A stretch of 64,000 nt of DNA from the NCBI RefSeq assembly GCF_040675855.1, contig NZ_JBEGIK010000001.1, positions 2,728,001 through 2,792,000 of the forward strand, written 5' to 3'. This document shows, one piece after another, positions 1-8,887 of this stretch. Made by a program: the position numbers and the translations under genes. Each line of letters starts with the position of its first letter. The first letter of the stretch is position 1. Below the pieces are notes generated by a model. It did no database searches. It saw only the letters and a list, made by a program, of their open reading frames with translations, and was not told the DNA's origin. This stretch comes from Microbacterium sp. LWH3-1.2. Its GTDB lineage: Bacteria; Actinomycetota; Actinomycetes; Actinomycetales; Microbacteriaceae.

Positions 1-396
1 GCGTGCGCTGACGCGTCGGTCGCGGCTTGTGATCGGCTCGCCGATCACCTCTGCGACGGTGAGGCGTGCCGGCAGCCGGGCCCCGGCGGACTGCGGGACG
101 TACCCGGCGTAGTAGGTGAGATACCGATGGGCACGGCGGGGGTGCCGCACTGCGACCCCCTCGACGAGGCCGCGGCCCCCCACCACCGCGAGACCCGGTT
201 CGTCGGCGCCTGCCAACACCGCCGCGAGCGACGACTTGCCGGAGCCGGTAGGCCCCATCAGCGCGAGGACGCCCCCATGCGGCAACGTGAACGAGACGCC
301 GTCGACGACGCGCTGGGCAGGGGCTCCGCGCCCGGAGCGCGCGATCGACAGATCGGAACAGTCGATCGCGACATCCGCGTCTCGTCGGCGAGCCAT
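1..396 (-). CDS. ABC transporter ATP-binding protein, N-terminal part
   Basis: The reading frame starts at an ATG at 396 and runs off the left edge, so only about 132 residues are visible. It has a Walker A motif (GPTGSGKSS, near residue 50) after a core beta strand (VVDGVSFTLPHGGVLALMG), and a Q-loop-like YYAGYVPQSAG near residue 105. This is the nucleotide-binding domain of an ABC importer or exporter, which powers transport at the inner face of the membrane. The signature motif, Walker B and any partner permease lie outside the window, so substrate and direction cannot be judged. A GAGGAC sequence just upstream may act as ribosome-binding site. It is separated from dnaG by about 50 bp. Confidence 0.88.
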   Translation of the reverse strand, partial: MARRRDADVAIDCSDLSIARSGRGAPAQRVVDGVSFTLPHGGVLALMGPTGSGKSSLAAVLAGADEPGLAVVGGRGLVEGVAVRHPRRAHRYLTYYAGYVPQSAGARLPARLTVAEVIGEPITSRDRRVSAR

Positions 397-446
397 GTCC
401 TCATCCTGCCCTGCGACCGGCGCCGACGCCAGCCGACGGGATCCGT

Positions 447-2312
447 TCAGGATCCCTCGTCGGCCAGCGCCTGGCGCTGGGCGTCGAGCTCCCGCAGGCG
501 CAGCCGGATCGCGCGGCCCTCTTCCGAGTCCGCGGGCACGCGCTGGATCGCGCCGAGCAGCTCCGCCTTCTCGCGGTCGAATCCGCGCATCACCAGGCGG
601 CGCGCGAGGTCGCTCGCCGAGGACACCGCCTCCTCGTCGCTCAGAGCGGGGAAGTCGGCGGCGAGAAGCTCCGCGGCGAGCGACCGGTAGGGCTCGCGGA
701 CGTTGGCGACGGCATCCACCGCCCAGCCGGGGCGCTGCATCCCCGGAGCGTCGCGCACGGCGACGCGCACGGCTTCCAGAGCCGGATGCCGGAACGGCAG
801 GTCGAGCGCGCGTGCGACGAGTGACGGATCCATCCGGTGGCCGAACTGCAGCACACCCATCAGCGCGTCACGCTCGATCCCGATGTCGGGCGTGCGCGGA
901 AGGGTCCCGAGCGTGACGCGCAGAGCGCCGTCGATCACCGACGGCTCCGGCGATTCGGACGTGCCGGGCGCGGCGTCGCGTCGGCCGCCCCCGTTGCTCC
1001 TGCCCGCGCGCTCGACCTCCCGGCGGACGTCCTCGGTGTCCATGCCGAGTCGTCGAGCGAGCACACGCACGTACTCGGGCTGTAGCAGCGGGTCCCTCAG
1101 CTCGGCGACCACCGGAGCCGCCGTCCGCAGCGCGCCCACCCGCCCTTCGACGCTTCGCAGGTCGTAGCCCGAGATGCGCTGATCGAGCACGAACTCGACC
1201 ATGGGCACCTTCGTCTCGAGCAGCGCCCGCACGGCGCCGTCGCCGCGGGCGAGCCGCAGGTCGCACGGATCGAGCCCTTCCGGGCCGGTGGCGACATACG
1301 TCTGCGCGTTGAATCGCTTGGCATCGGCGAAGGCGCGCAGCGCCGCCTTCTGCCCCGCGGCATCCGGGTCGAAGGTGAAGACGACCTCGCCGGACGTGGA
1401 GTCGTCTCCCATCACACGCCGGAGCACCGTGATGTGGTCGGATCCGAACGCGGTGCCGCATGTCGCGATCGCAGTGGTGACGCCTGCCAGGTGGCATGCC
1501 ATCACGTCGGTGTAGCCCTCGACCACGACCACCTGGTGCTGGCGGGAGACCTCGCGCTTGGCGAGGTCCAGGCCATAGAGCACCTGCGCTTTCTTGTAGA
1601 TCGTCGTCTCAGGCGTGTTCAGGTACTTGGGGCCGTTGTCGTCGTCGAAGAGTCTGCGCGCGCCGAACCCGATCACCTGCCCGGTGACGTCGCGGATCGG
1701 CCAGACCACGCGGCCACGGAAGCGGTCGTAGACGCCGCGCTGCCCCTGCGACACGAGGCCGGCGGACGAGAGCTCCTCCTCGGTGAACCCCTGGGCGCGC
1801 AGCGCCTTGGTCATGCCCTCCCAGCCCTTGGGGGCGAACCCGACGCCGAAGTGGGCCGCGGCGCCCGCGTCGAAGCCGCGCTGGCCGAGGAACCGTCGTG
1901 CGATGTCCGCCTCGGGCGTCATGAGCTGCGAACGGAAGAACTCCGCCGCCGCCGCGTTCGCGGCATACAGGCGCGCGCGGCCGGTGTGCTCAGGGGCGGC
2001 GCCACCGTCCTCATAGTGCAGCGCGTAGCCGATGCGGCCCGCCAGCCGTTCGACGGCTTCGGTGAAGGTCACGTGGTCCATCGCGCGCAAGAACGAGTAC
2101 ACGTCACCGGACTCGCCGCAGCCGAAGCAGTGGTAGAAGCCGGCCTGCGGACGCACGTTGAAGCTCGGACTGCGTTCGTCGTGGAACGGGCAGAGCCCCT
2201 TCATCGAGCCGACACCGGCGGACTTGAGCGCGACCCGCTCGCCGATGATGTCGGCGATGTTCGTGCGCGCCTTGACCTCGTCGACGTCCGCCTGGCGGAT
2301 GCGCCCCGCCAT
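447..2312 (-). CDS. dnaG: DNA primase DnaG
   Basis: Makes RNA primers for replication. The 621-residue protein shows the three expected parts. The N-terminal CHC2 zinc ribbon has ligands C41, H44, C62 and C65 (CPFHDERSPSF and HCFGC). The catalytic core and TOPRIM fold carries VVVEGYTDVM with the metal-binding Glu, then TFDPDAAGQKA. The C-terminal region should bind the DnaB helicase. The acidic motif reads DPDAAG rather than the DGDxAG of E. coli. The ATG start overlaps the stop of the upstream dgt gene by one base (TGATG), so the two are probably translationally coupled. It is the last gene of the dus-dgt-dnaG operon. Confidence 0.97.
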   Translation of the reverse strand: MAGRIRQADVDEVKARTNIADIIGERVALKSAGVGSMKGLCPFHDERSPSFNVRPQAGFYHCFGCGESGDVYSFLRAMDHVTFTEAVERLAGRIGYALHYEDGGAAPEHTGRARLYAANAAAAEFFRSQLMTPEADIARRFLGQRGFDAGAAAHFGVGFAPKGWEGMTKALRAQGFTEEELSSAGLVSQGQRGVYDRFRGRVVWPIRDVTGQVIGFGARRLFDDDNGPKYLNTPETTIYKKAQVLYGLDLAKREVSRQHQVVVVEGYTDVMACHLAGVTTAIATCGTAFGSDHITVLRRVMGDDSTSGEVVFTFDPDAAGQKAALRAFADAKRFNAQTYVATGPEGLDPCDLRLARGDGAVRALLETKVPMVEFVLDQRISGYDLRSVEGRVGALRTAAPVVAELRDPLLQPEYVRVLARRLGMDTEDVRREVERAGRSNGGGRRDAAPGTSESPEPSVIDGALRVTLGTLPRTPDIGIERDALMGVLQFGHRMDPSLVARALDLPFRHPALEAVRVAVRDAPGMQRPGWAVDAVANVREPYRSLAAELLAADFPALSDEEAVSSASDLARRLVMRGFDREKAELLGAIQRVPADSEEGRAIRLRLRELDAQRQALADEGS

Positions 2313-3670
2313 CAGCGCGCCTCGGAAGCGCGGAGGGCGTGGGAAGCCGTGTCCATGGGGCGAGCGCCCGGTGCCCAAATGCCGACGGATGCGGCATCCA
2401 CCGGCTCGACGAGTGACCCGTGCCATGCGATCGCGAGCTGGTCGGTGAGGCTGGCGACCTGGTCGACGAGGACGCGGCGGCGTGCAGCATCCGTCTCGGC
2501 AGCCGCGAAGTCCTCCGCGTGCAGCGCATCGAGCGCGTCGGGGCGCTCCCACAGAGCGGTGGCGAGGCGCTTGAGGAGGCGTCGCTGCTCTTTGTAGAGG
2601 TCCTTGCGTCCTTCGATCGACACGACCGCGGCGCCGATGATGCCCTTGAGCACGGCCATCTCGGCCTCGACGATTCGGGGCACGATGAGGTGGCCGCGAT
2701 AGCGCGTGAGCACAGACGTCGGGTACGACTCGCGCGTCGCCGTCGTTGCAGCGCGCGCGAAGCGGCCGATCAGGTCCGAAGTGAGGTTCTTGAGGCGCGC
2801 CAGCGCGGCACGGGTGCCGTCGAAGGAATCCATCCACTCGGGCATGCGGGTGAGTCGGAACAGTGCATCCTCGAGTTCGTCACGGGCGAAGTCGAAACCC
2901 ACCCAGGACTGGATCGCCGTGAGGAGCCACTCGTGCTCGCGCGGATCGACCAGGCGCGCCGGGTCGAGGTAGCCGTTGACGATCGCGTCCTCGAAATCAT
3001 GGACCGAGTAGGCGATGTCGTCGGAGAGGTCCATCACCTCGGCCTCGATGCAGCGGAGCCGGCCCGGCGCACCGGCGCGGATCCAGCGGAAGACCTCTTC
3101 GTCTTCGGGGTAGACGCCGAACTTGAGCCGGCCGCCCGGGTCGGGCAACGGGTGATCAGCGGTCCACGGGTATTTGCACGCGGCGTCGAGGCTCGCACGG
3201 GTGAGGTTCAGGCCGAAGCTGCGGCCGTCGCCGTCGACCACCTTCGGCTCGAGCCGTGTGAGGATGCGCAGGGTCTGCGCGTTGCCCTCGAATCCGCCGA
3301 CGTTCTCGGCCCACTCATTCAGCGCGCGTTCGCCGTTGTGGCCGAAGGGCGGGTGCCCGAGGTCGTGGCTGAGGCAGGCGGTGTCGACGACGTCGGCGGC
3401 GAGATCGAGTGCGGTCGCCAGCTCGCGGCCGACCTGGGCGACCTCCAGCGAGTGGGTGAGGCGGTTGCGCGCGAAGTCGGCGGGGCTCGCGGGGCTCAGC
3501 ACCTGCGTCTTCGCGGCGAGGCGTCGCAGAGCCGCGGAGTGCAGCACACGGGCGCGGTCGCGGGCGAAGTCGCCGCGCTGCGAGCGGTGGCGTTCGGCGT
3601 GGAAGCGGTCGGCGTCGGCGTCGTCGTACCCCACGGGGCGCTCCGACGCGCCGGCCAGGTCAGCCGCCAC
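2312..3670 (-). CDS. dgt: Deoxyguanosinetriphosphate triphosphohydrolase-like protein
   Basis: HD-domain enzyme of the dGTPase family, which hydrolyses dNTPs to deoxynucleoside and triphosphate and so affects dNTP pools. With the GTG start chosen here it has 452 residues. Metal-binding residues are visible: H73 in RNRLTHSLE, H102-D103 in SHDLGHPPFGHNGE with H107 and H111, and a later aspartate in MDLSDDIAYSVHDFED. The start is inferred: GTG at 3670 lies inside the last codons of dus (11-nt overlap) and gives a protein of family length, while upstream in-frame starts would lie deep within dus. It is followed by dnaG with a 1-nt overlap, a common actinobacterial order. Substrate preference cannot be told from sequence. 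Confidence 0.93.
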   Translation of the reverse strand: MAADLAGASERPVGYDDADADRFHAERHRSQRGDFARDRARVLHSAALRRLAAKTQVLSPASPADFARNRLTHSLEVAQVGRELATALDLAADVVDTACLSHDLGHPPFGHNGERALNEWAENVGGFEGNAQTLRILTRLEPKVVDGDGRSFGLNLTRASLDAACKYPWTADHPLPDPGGRLKFGVYPEDEEVFRWIRAGAPGRLRCIEAEVMDLSDDIAYSVHDFEDAIVNGYLDPARLVDPREHEWLLTAIQSWVGFDFARDELEDALFRLTRMPEWMDSFDGTRAALARLKNLTSDLIGRFARAATTATRESYPTSVLTRYRGHLIVPRIVEAEMAVLKGIIGAAVVSIEGRKDLYKEQRRLLKRLATALWERPDALDALHAEDFAAAETDAARRRVLVDQVASLTDQLAIAWHGSLVEPVDAASVGIWAPGARPMDTASHALRASEAR

Positions 3671-4826
3671 TGTGGTCGAGTTCCGCTTCGGCGATGGCGG
3701 TCGTGGCCTCGGCGCTGAGCTCGCGCGATTCGAGCCAGCGGTCGGGTAGAGCGGGGCGCTTCGGCGTGCCGGCACGCCCGCGCTGGCCTTCCGCCGCCGC
3801 GCCCGGATACGGGGCGTCGGCGTCGAGGGTGGCGAGGAGATCGTCGATCTCGGCGAGACTCGACGCGGTGGCCAGACTCGCGCGGAGCTCGCCGCCGACC
3901 GGGTAGCCCTTGAAGTACCACGCGACGTGCTTGCGGATGTCTCGGCAGCCGCGGTCCTCGTCCTCGAAGAACTCGACGAGCAGCTCCGCGTGCCGGCGGA
4001 ACGCGCGGGAGACGAAGCCGAGGGTCGCGTCGACCGGCTCGGCCGGTGCGGCACCGGGGCCGCCGAGCTCACGGGCGAGGTCACCGAACAACCAGGGACG
4101 CCCGAGGCATCCGCGCCCGACGACGACGCCGTCGCAGCCGGTCTCGTGCATCATGCGCGCGGCGTCGTCGGCCGACCAGATGTCGCCGTTGCCGAGCACG
4201 GGGACGCTGGTGACGGCTTCCTTGAGCTTCGCGATCGCCGACCAGTCCGCCTCGCCCGAGTAGAACTCCGACGCCGTGCGGGCATGCAGGGCGACGGCAG
4301 CCACACCGGCGTCCTCGGCGATGCGGCCGGCATCGAGGTAGGTGAGGTGGTCGGCGTCGATGCCTTTGCGCATCTTGACCGTGAGGGGGATGTCGCCGGC
4401 AGCGCGAGACGCGCGCGTCACGATGTCGCGGAACAGGCCGAGCTTCCAGGGCAGCGCCGCTCCCCCGCCCTTGCGGGTGACCTTGGGGACGGGGCATCCG
4501 AAATTCAGGTCGATGTGGTCGGCGCGATCCTCTTCGACGAGCAGGCGCACGGCGGCCTCGGTGGTCGCAGGGTCGACGCCGTACAGCTGGATCGAGCGGG
4601 GGGTCTCGGACTCGTGGTGCGTGATCAGGCGCATCGTCGTCGCGTTGCGCTCCACGAGGGCGCGCGTCGTGATCATCTCGCTGACGTAGAGACCGGCTCC
4701 GTACTCGCGGCAGAGGCGCCGGAAAGCCGTGTTGGTGATGCCTGCCATCGGCGCGAGCACCACGGGGGCGTCGAGTTCGATGGGCCCGATGCGCAGCGTC
4801 GGCGCAGGGGCGAGGGCAGTCGTCAT
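3660..4826 (-). CDS. dusB: tRNA-dihydrouridine synthase (DusB type)
   Basis: FMN-dependent enzyme that reduces uridine to dihydrouridine in the tRNA D-loop. It is a TIM barrel of 388 residues with the family motifs VVLAPMAGITN (from residue 22), NFGCPVPKVTRKGGGAAL with catalytic Cys at 111, VKMRKG, LHARTASEFYSG, VLGNGDI and VVGRGCLGRPWLF. Two starts are possible. ATG 4835 adds three residues. ATG 4826 lies 7 nt after a GAGAAT -10 hexamer (4834-4839), which fits a leaderless mRNA and would exclude the upstream ATG. It is the first gene of the dus-dgt-dnaG operon. The match to the DusB/Nifr3 branch is clear, but which uridine is modified is not shown by sequence. Confidence 0.95.
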   Translation of the reverse strand: MTTALAPAPTLRIGPIELDAPVVLAPMAGITNTAFRRLCREYGAGLYVSEMITTRALVERNATTMRLITHHESETPRSIQLYGVDPATTEAAVRLLVEEDRADHIDLNFGCPVPKVTRKGGGAALPWKLGLFRDIVTRASRAAGDIPLTVKMRKGIDADHLTYLDAGRIAEDAGVAAVALHARTASEFYSGEADWSAIAKLKEAVTSVPVLGNGDIWSADDAARMMHETGCDGVVVGRGCLGRPWLFGDLARELGGPGAAPAEPVDATLGFVSRAFRRHAELLVEFFEDEDRGCRDIRKHVAWYFKGYPVGGELRASLATASSLAEIDDLLATLDADAPYPGAAAEGQRGRAGTPKRPALPDRWLESRELSAEATTAIAEAELDHSGG

Positions 4827-4890
4827 GCGTTCCATTCTCTTACAGGAATCCGTTGCTTGGCTGAACGGCCGCGCCCCTGTGCAGAGGGCT

Positions 4891-4896
4891 TAGCCT
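4891..4896 (+). promoter_or_regulatory. -10 hexamer of a leaderless promoter for gpx
   Basis: TAGCCT followed by exactly 6 nt (gggacg) and then the ATG of the peroxidase gene. This spacing puts +1 on the A of the start codon. No ribosome-binding site is present. Confidence 0.65.
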
Positions 4897-4902
4897 GGGA
4901 CG

Positions 4903-5406
4903 ATGACCGAGGCCACGCTCACCGACCTGCGCGAGATCCCCTTCGACACCGCCGACGGCGGCACCGCCACCCTCTCGGAGTACGGCGACCAGGTGATCCT
5001 CGTGGTCAACGTCGCCTCGAAGTGCGGCCTGACCCCGCAGTACGAGCAGCTCGAGCAGCTGCAGCGTGCCTACGCCGACCGCGGCTTCACGGTCCTGGGC
5101 TTTCCCTGCAACCAGTTCATGGGCCAGGAGCCGGGGTCGATGGAGGAGATCCTCGAGTACTGCTCGGTCACGTGGGGTGTGACGTTCCCCGTCTTCGACA
5201 AGGTCAAGGTCAACGGTCCCGGCGCCGCCCCGGTCTACAAGGCGCTGAAGAAGGCGCGCGACGCCGAAGGAAAGAAAGGCCCGATCGTCTGGAACTTCGA
5301 GAAGTTCGTCCTGACGCCTGAGGGTGGCGTCCACCGTTTCCGTCCGAAGGTCAAGCCCGACGACCCGGTCATTATCGAGGTTATCGAGGCGAACCTTCCT
5401 CGCTGA
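4903..5406 (+). CDS. Glutathione peroxidase family protein (Cys type)
   Basis: Thiol peroxidase of 167 residues that reduces hydrogen or lipid peroxides. The peroxidatic residue is Cys, not selenocysteine: NVASKCGLTPQY with C41. Other family motifs are FPCNQFMGQEPGS (67-79, Gln of the catalytic tetrad) and IVWNFEKF (Trp and Asn). C87, in the helix after that motif, sits where thioredoxin-dependent family members carry the resolving Cys, so thioredoxin or a mycothiol system is the more likely reductant in an actinobacterium. There is no signal peptide, so it acts in the cytoplasm. It stands alone, transcribed from its own leaderless promoter and ending in a shared terminator. Confidence 0.95.
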   Translation: MTEATLTDLREIPFDTADGGTATLSEYGDQVILVVNVASKCGLTPQYEQLEQLQRAYADRGFTVLGFPCNQFMGQEPGSMEEILEYCSVTWGVTFPVFDKVKVNGPGAAPVYKALKKARDAEGKKGPIVWNFEKFVLTPEGGVHRFRPKVKPDDPVIIEVIEANLPR

Positions 5407-5422
5407 CCCGGAGTGACCGAAC

Positions 5423-5453
5423 GGGCCCGCCGCGATGAAATCGCGACGGGCCC
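5423..5453. terminator. Bidirectional intrinsic terminator between gpx and the DsbA-like gene
   Basis: Inverted repeat with arms GGGCCCG (5423-5429) and CGGGCCC (5447-5453), continued by CGCGAT/ATCGCG across one C-A mismatch, loop GAA. It lies between two convergent genes and can serve both. There is no strong T-tract, as is usual in high-GC hosts. Confidence 0.75.
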
Positions 5454-5468
5454 ATTCTCGTGTGGCGA

Positions 5469-6149
5469 TCAGGCGTCGACGTCGGCGGGCTCGCGGTGCT
5501 CGGACCACACCTGGCGCACGATCTGCGCGAAGGCCTCGGCCGGCTGCGCCCCCGACACGCCGTACTTGCCGTCGATCACGAAGAAGGGCACCCCGTTGAT
5601 GCCGTAGGCGACAGCCTGCGCCTGATCGGTGCGCACCGCGTCGAGGTAGCGCCCGCTCTGCAGGGCCTCCCGCGCGTCATCGGCGTCGAGACCCGCTTCC
5701 GCCGCGAGGTGGACGAGCTCGTCCTCGCGACCGAGATGGCGCCCCTCCGTGAAATACGCGGCCATCAGGCGCTCGGCGAGCTCGTGCTGCCGCCCCCGCT
5801 CCTTCGCGAAATGCAGGAGCTCGTGGGCCTTCACGGTGTTCGTGTGCTTGAGGAGGTCGAAGCGGTACTCGAGGCCGGCTTCGGCGGCGACGCCGGTGAC
5901 GCGCTCGAGCATCTGCTGCACCTGGGTGCGCGGCATCCCCTTGTGCTTCGCGAGGAAGTCGAGCTCATCGCCTTCGAAGTCGACGGGGGTATCGGGCGAC
6001 AGTTCGAACGAGTGGTACGTCACCTCCACGGCCGGGGCGTCGTCATCCGCGGATGCCGCGGCCAGTCCGTTCTCGAGATTCCGCTTGCCGATGTAGCACC
6101 AGGGGCAGGCGATGTCGCTCCACACGTCGATCTTGATGGCATCCGTCAT
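5469..6149 (-). CDS. DsbA family oxidoreductase (FrnE-like)
   Basis: Cytoplasmic thioredoxin-fold oxidoreductase of 226 residues in the DsbA/FrnE group (often called polyketide biosynthesis dithiol-disulfide isomerase). The active site CPWC is at C15-C18 right after the first strand (IDVWSDIACPWCYIGKRN). A helical insertion follows, and the cis-Pro segment is INGVPFFVIDGKYGVSGAQ. There is no export signal, which separates it from periplasmic DsbA. In Deinococcus and Streptomyces, members act in redox homeostasis; the true client here is unknown. It converges on the peroxidase gene, so both are thiol enzymes, but nothing shows that they share a pathway. Confidence 0.93.
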   Translation of the reverse strand: MTDAIKIDVWSDIACPWCYIGKRNLENGLAAASADDDAPAVEVTYHSFELSPDTPVDFEGDELDFLAKHKGMPRTQVQQMLERVTGVAAEAGLEYRFDLLKHTNTVKAHELLHFAKERGRQHELAERLMAAYFTEGRHLGREDELVHLAAEAGLDADDAREALQSGRYLDAVRTDQAQAVAYGINGVPFFVIDGKYGVSGAQPAEAFAQIVRQVWSEHREPADVDA

Positions 6150-6214
6150 GCAGAGGACAACTGCCCGCCGCCGCGCATCTATTCCACCGAATGCGTCGCC
6201 TGTGGTGCGGATGC

Positions 6215-7186
6215 TCAGGGAATCGGCGGATCGGCGTCGGGCACGAACCGGAATCTCACCCGGACGTCGTCGTACGGCACCACGAGGGTCGAGGCGTCCG
6301 GTGACCAAGAGTCCGGGACGAGGTACAGGCGTCCGCCACCCTGCGCGAGCAGCCGGAGGCCGAAGTAGCGGTACCCGAACGTCTGCGGCTCGGCCGCAGG
6401 ATCTTCGACGGATGCCTCGTCCCCGAGCTGTTGGAAGGTGATCGCGTCGTTGCCCGGGAAGAGCCGCTCACGCGTGTCGAGCACGACGGCGGGAAGCGTG
6501 GTGAGGTCGGCGGCGAGGGAGCGCGCCTGCCCGCGTCCCCACCACTGCGCGATGGTCGCGGTCGACCAGAACGTTCCGGCGATCATCACGAGGACGAGCA
6601 GCACGACCACGCCTCTCCCACCGCTCGAAGGGTCGAGGGCGCGAACGGTGGCGGAGGCGTAGGCGGCGAGTCCCGCGCCGATCGCGAGAAACAGCGGGGT
6701 GAGGAGCTGCCCGTACGTCCACCCCGGGAGGAACGGCACGAGGAAGGCCAGCACGAGACCGGCGAGGATGAAGCCGATCCCCGTCCATGCGAGGATGCCG
6801 ATCACCCGGCGCTGCGCCGGGCGCTGCTGCGCGAGCAGCCACGTGCGGAGGGCGCGATGGCCGAGGATCGCCGTAGCCGCGAGCAGGGTGAGCACCATCA
6901 CCGGGATGAAGAGGGCGCCGGGGCTGCGCATCACGAACTCCTGCGAGCTCAGGCCGATGATGTCGACGTCGACCCCGAAGTACCGGAAGAACTCTCGTGT
7001 CGAGACGTAGCCGAAGTAGAAGAGCAGCGCGGTGACCAGCGTGAGCGGAGCCACGAACGAGGAGAGGAAGCCCATCCACTTCTCGAAGCCCAGGCCGGGC
7101 TCGATCGCGCGCGGCTCGACGCGCGGCGGCGTCTCGTGCTCGGGCGCCGACGGCTCGGAAGGCGTGATCGCCGGGTGGTCGGTCAC
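6215..7186 (-). CDS. Conserved membrane protein of unknown function
   Basis: The 323-residue protein is not recognised as a named family. It has a hydrophilic Pro/Glu-rich N-terminus (about 35 residues), then four to five hydrophobic segments: FLSSFVAPLTLVTALLFYFG, ALFIPVMVLTLLAATAI, VIGILAWTGIGFILAGLVLAF, FLAIGAGLAAYASA and VVVLLVLVMIAGTFW. A C-terminal soluble part of about 110 residues ends in a beta-rich stretch. The GTG start overlaps the stop of the upstream lipoprotein gene by 4 nt (GTGA), so the two are translationally coupled and probably form one membrane unit. A start further upstream would run into the lipoprotein gene. Confidence 0.8.
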   Translation of the reverse strand: MTDHPAITPSEPSAPEHETPPRVEPRAIEPGLGFEKWMGFLSSFVAPLTLVTALLFYFGYVSTREFFRYFGVDVDIIGLSSQEFVMRSPGALFIPVMVLTLLAATAILGHRALRTWLLAQQRPAQRRVIGILAWTGIGFILAGLVLAFLVPFLPGWTYGQLLTPLFLAIGAGLAAYASATVRALDPSSGGRGVVVLLVLVMIAGTFWSTATIAQWWGRGQARSLAADLTTLPAVVLDTRERLFPGNDAITFQQLGDEASVEDPAAEPQTFGYRYFGLRLLAQGGGRLYLVPDSWSPDASTLVVPYDDVRVRFRFVPDADPPIP

Positions 7187-7977
7187 CCGCTCTCCTCCCC
7201 TGGCTGCGGCGACTGTCCGGGATCGGGGGGCTCGGTCGGCTGCTCCTCGTCCGGTTGCTCCTCTTCCCGCTGTTGCTGCGGCTGCTCCTGTTCGGCGGAG
7301 GGCTCCGGGTCGTCGACGATGATCGGCGGGCCCGGCTCGACCTCGCGCGCGGCGACCTGGTCGCAGATCTCGGCGGTCGGGCACTCGAGCGTGCCGCGGA
7401 ACGTGATCGCGGTGCCGTCCTGGAAGTCGCTGCCGGGGCGCAGGAGGAGACTGCAGAAGATGCCGGACTCGTTCGCCCGGACCAGCATGCCGAGGCACGA
7501 GCGATCCGCACCGCGGGTGCCGCAGACCCCGCCCTCCACCCGGAGGCCGGGCCGATCGGGCACGGCGTTCTCGAACGTGAAGCCGACCCCCTCGGGTATG
7601 GGCACGGTGCCGCCCCAGAACACCGCGATCGTCTTGCACCAGAGACCGGCCTCCAGGACCTCGGCCGTGCCCTGATCGCCGTAGGCGGGGCCCCCGTACT
7701 GGGCGACGGGGCCCGTGCGGACACGGTCCTGGGCGGGATCCTCGCCGCCGTCGGAGTCGGTCTGCCCCTGCTCGTCGCCGTCGGCGTCGCCGTCGGTCTC
7801 GCCGTCGGTCTCGCCGTCGGGGGTGCCCTCGTCCGTCTCTTCCGCGGACGCTGACGGGCTCGCCGTCGTCGTCCGCCCCGCCTCCCCGGTCACGGTCGTC
7901 CCGCATCCTGTGAGGGCGAAGACGATGACAAGGCTCAGGATCGCGGCGAGGCCCACCCGGGGCCCTGACAGGGCCAT
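7183..7977 (-). CDS. Putative lipoprotein with acidic low-complexity linker
   Basis: The 264-residue secreted protein has a signal peptide ending in a lipobox (VFALTGC, lipidated Cys about residue 25). The ATG at 7977 is chosen because a strong AGGAGG lies 6 nt upstream; an ATG at 8001 is a weaker alternative. After the lipid anchor comes an Asp/Glu/Gly-rich linker with the repeated DGET unit, then a folded part of about 120 residues with five Cys residues (WCKTI, GGVCGTRG, RSCLGM, IFCSLL, LECPTAEICDQ) that could form disulfides outside the cell. The tail is rich in Glu, Gln and Pro. Function is unknown. It is coupled to the membrane protein downstream. Confidence 0.8.
   Translation of the reverse strand: MALSGPRVGLAAILSLVIVFALTGCGTTVTGEAGRTTTASPSASAEETDEGTPDGETDGETDGDADGDEQGQTDSDGGEDPAQDRVRTGPVAQYGGPAYGDQGTAEVLEAGLWCKTIAVFWGGTVPIPEGVGFTFENAVPDRPGLRVEGGVCGTRGADRSCLGMLVRANESGIFCSLLLRPGSDFQDGTAITFRGTLECPTAEICDQVAAREVEPGPPIIVDDPEPSAEQEQPQQQREEEQPDEEQPTEPPDPGQSPQPGEESG
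7776..7821. repeat. Short imperfect tandem repeat inside the lipoprotein gene
   Basis: Consecutive copies of a 12-bp unit close to gtctcgccgtcg and 6-bp variants of cgccgtcgg. It codes on the minus strand for the DGETDGETDGDADGDE linker, so it is a coding microsatellite, likely variable in length between strains. Confidence 0.6.
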
Positions 7978-8071
7978 GATGCGCCTCCTGACCGGCCGCA
8001 TGCGCGCGGCTCACGTCAATGATGAGGGCGCGAAGGCGCGCTGGATACCCCGTCGGTCGCGGGAGCCCGGC

Positions 8072-8887
8072 TCAGGTCGTCGAGGAGGAGGCCGGCGCGT
8101 CCACGGCACCGCCGAAACGGCGATCACGGCCGAGATAGGTGTCGATGCCGCGCCACAGGTCCTCTCGCGTGAAGTCGGGCCACAGCGTGTCGAGGAACAC
8201 GAACTCCGCGTAGGCGGACTCCCACAGCAGGAAGTTCGACGTTCGCTGCTCACCACTCGAGCGGAGGAACAGATCGACGTCCGGCATCTCGGGGCGGTAC
8301 AGCCTCCGCTGGATGAGCTTCTCCGACACGGCCGAGGGCTTCAGGCGTCCCGACGCGACGTCGTCGGCGATCGAGCGCATCGCGTCGACCAGCTCGATGC
8401 GGCCGCCGTAGTTCACGCACATCGTGAGCGTCAGCACGTCGTTGCCGGTGGTCAGCTGCTCGGCGAACTGGAGCTCCTTGATGACGCTGCCCCACAGGCG
8501 TGGCTTGCGGCCGGCCCATTGGATGCGCACGCCCCACTCGTTGAGCTGATCGCGGCGCCGGTGAAGCACATCGCGGTTGTAGCCCATGAGGAAGCGGACC
8601 TCGTCGGGCGAGCGCGACCAGTTCTCGGTCGAGAAGGCGTAGACCGAGAGGTGCTTCACGCCCGCCTGGATCGCGCCGGCCACGACATCCAGCAACGCGG
8701 CCTCGCCCGCCTTGTGTCCCTCGATACGGGTGAGGCCGCGGCGGTTCGCCCAGCGTCCGTTTCCGTCCATCACGATCGCGACGTGATTCGGCACGGCGCC
8801 TCTCGGATACTCCGGCGGGTGGACGCCGGTCCAGTCGAGCGGGCGGTACGGCACCGCGTCGCGGTGCGTGTAGGGCTTCGGGGTCAC
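8072..8887 (-). CDS. uppS: Isoprenyl transferase (undecaprenyl diphosphate synthase family)
   Basis: Cis-prenyltransferase of 271 residues that extends an allylic diphosphate with isopentenyl units to make the polyprenyl carrier for cell-wall synthesis. Hallmarks: [17 protein letters not shown] with the Mg-binding D41, [32 protein letters not shown] and the C-terminal [25 protein letters not shown]. The GTG start at 8887 overlaps the recO stop by 4 nt, as in many actinobacteria. Actinobacteria often have two homologues, a short- and a long-chain enzyme, and the product length (decaprenyl or undecaprenyl) cannot be read from sequence. About 70 bp without evident features separate it from the lipoprotein gene. 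Confidence 0.96.
   Translation of the reverse strand: MTPKPYTHRDAVPYRPLDWTGVHPPEYPRGAVPNHVAIVMDGNGRWANRRGLTRIEGHKAGEAALLDVVAGAIQAGVKHLSVYAFSTENWSRSPDEVRFLMGYNRDVLHRRRDQLNEWGVRIQWAGRKPRLWGSVIKELQFAEQLTTGNDVLTLTMCVNYGGRIELVDAMRSIADDVASGRLKPSAVSEKLIQRRLYRPEMPDVDLFLRSSGEQRTSNFLLWESAYAEFVFLDTLWPDFTREDLWRGIDTYLGRDRRFGGAVDAPASSSTT

Noticed and set aside
5469..6149. FrnE-like protein as partner of the VKOR protein
   Set aside because: It has no signal peptide, so it cannot meet the outward-facing VKOR cysteines.
7776..7821. CRISPR-like array
   Set aside because: Repeat units are 6-12 bp and coding in frame; no spacers.
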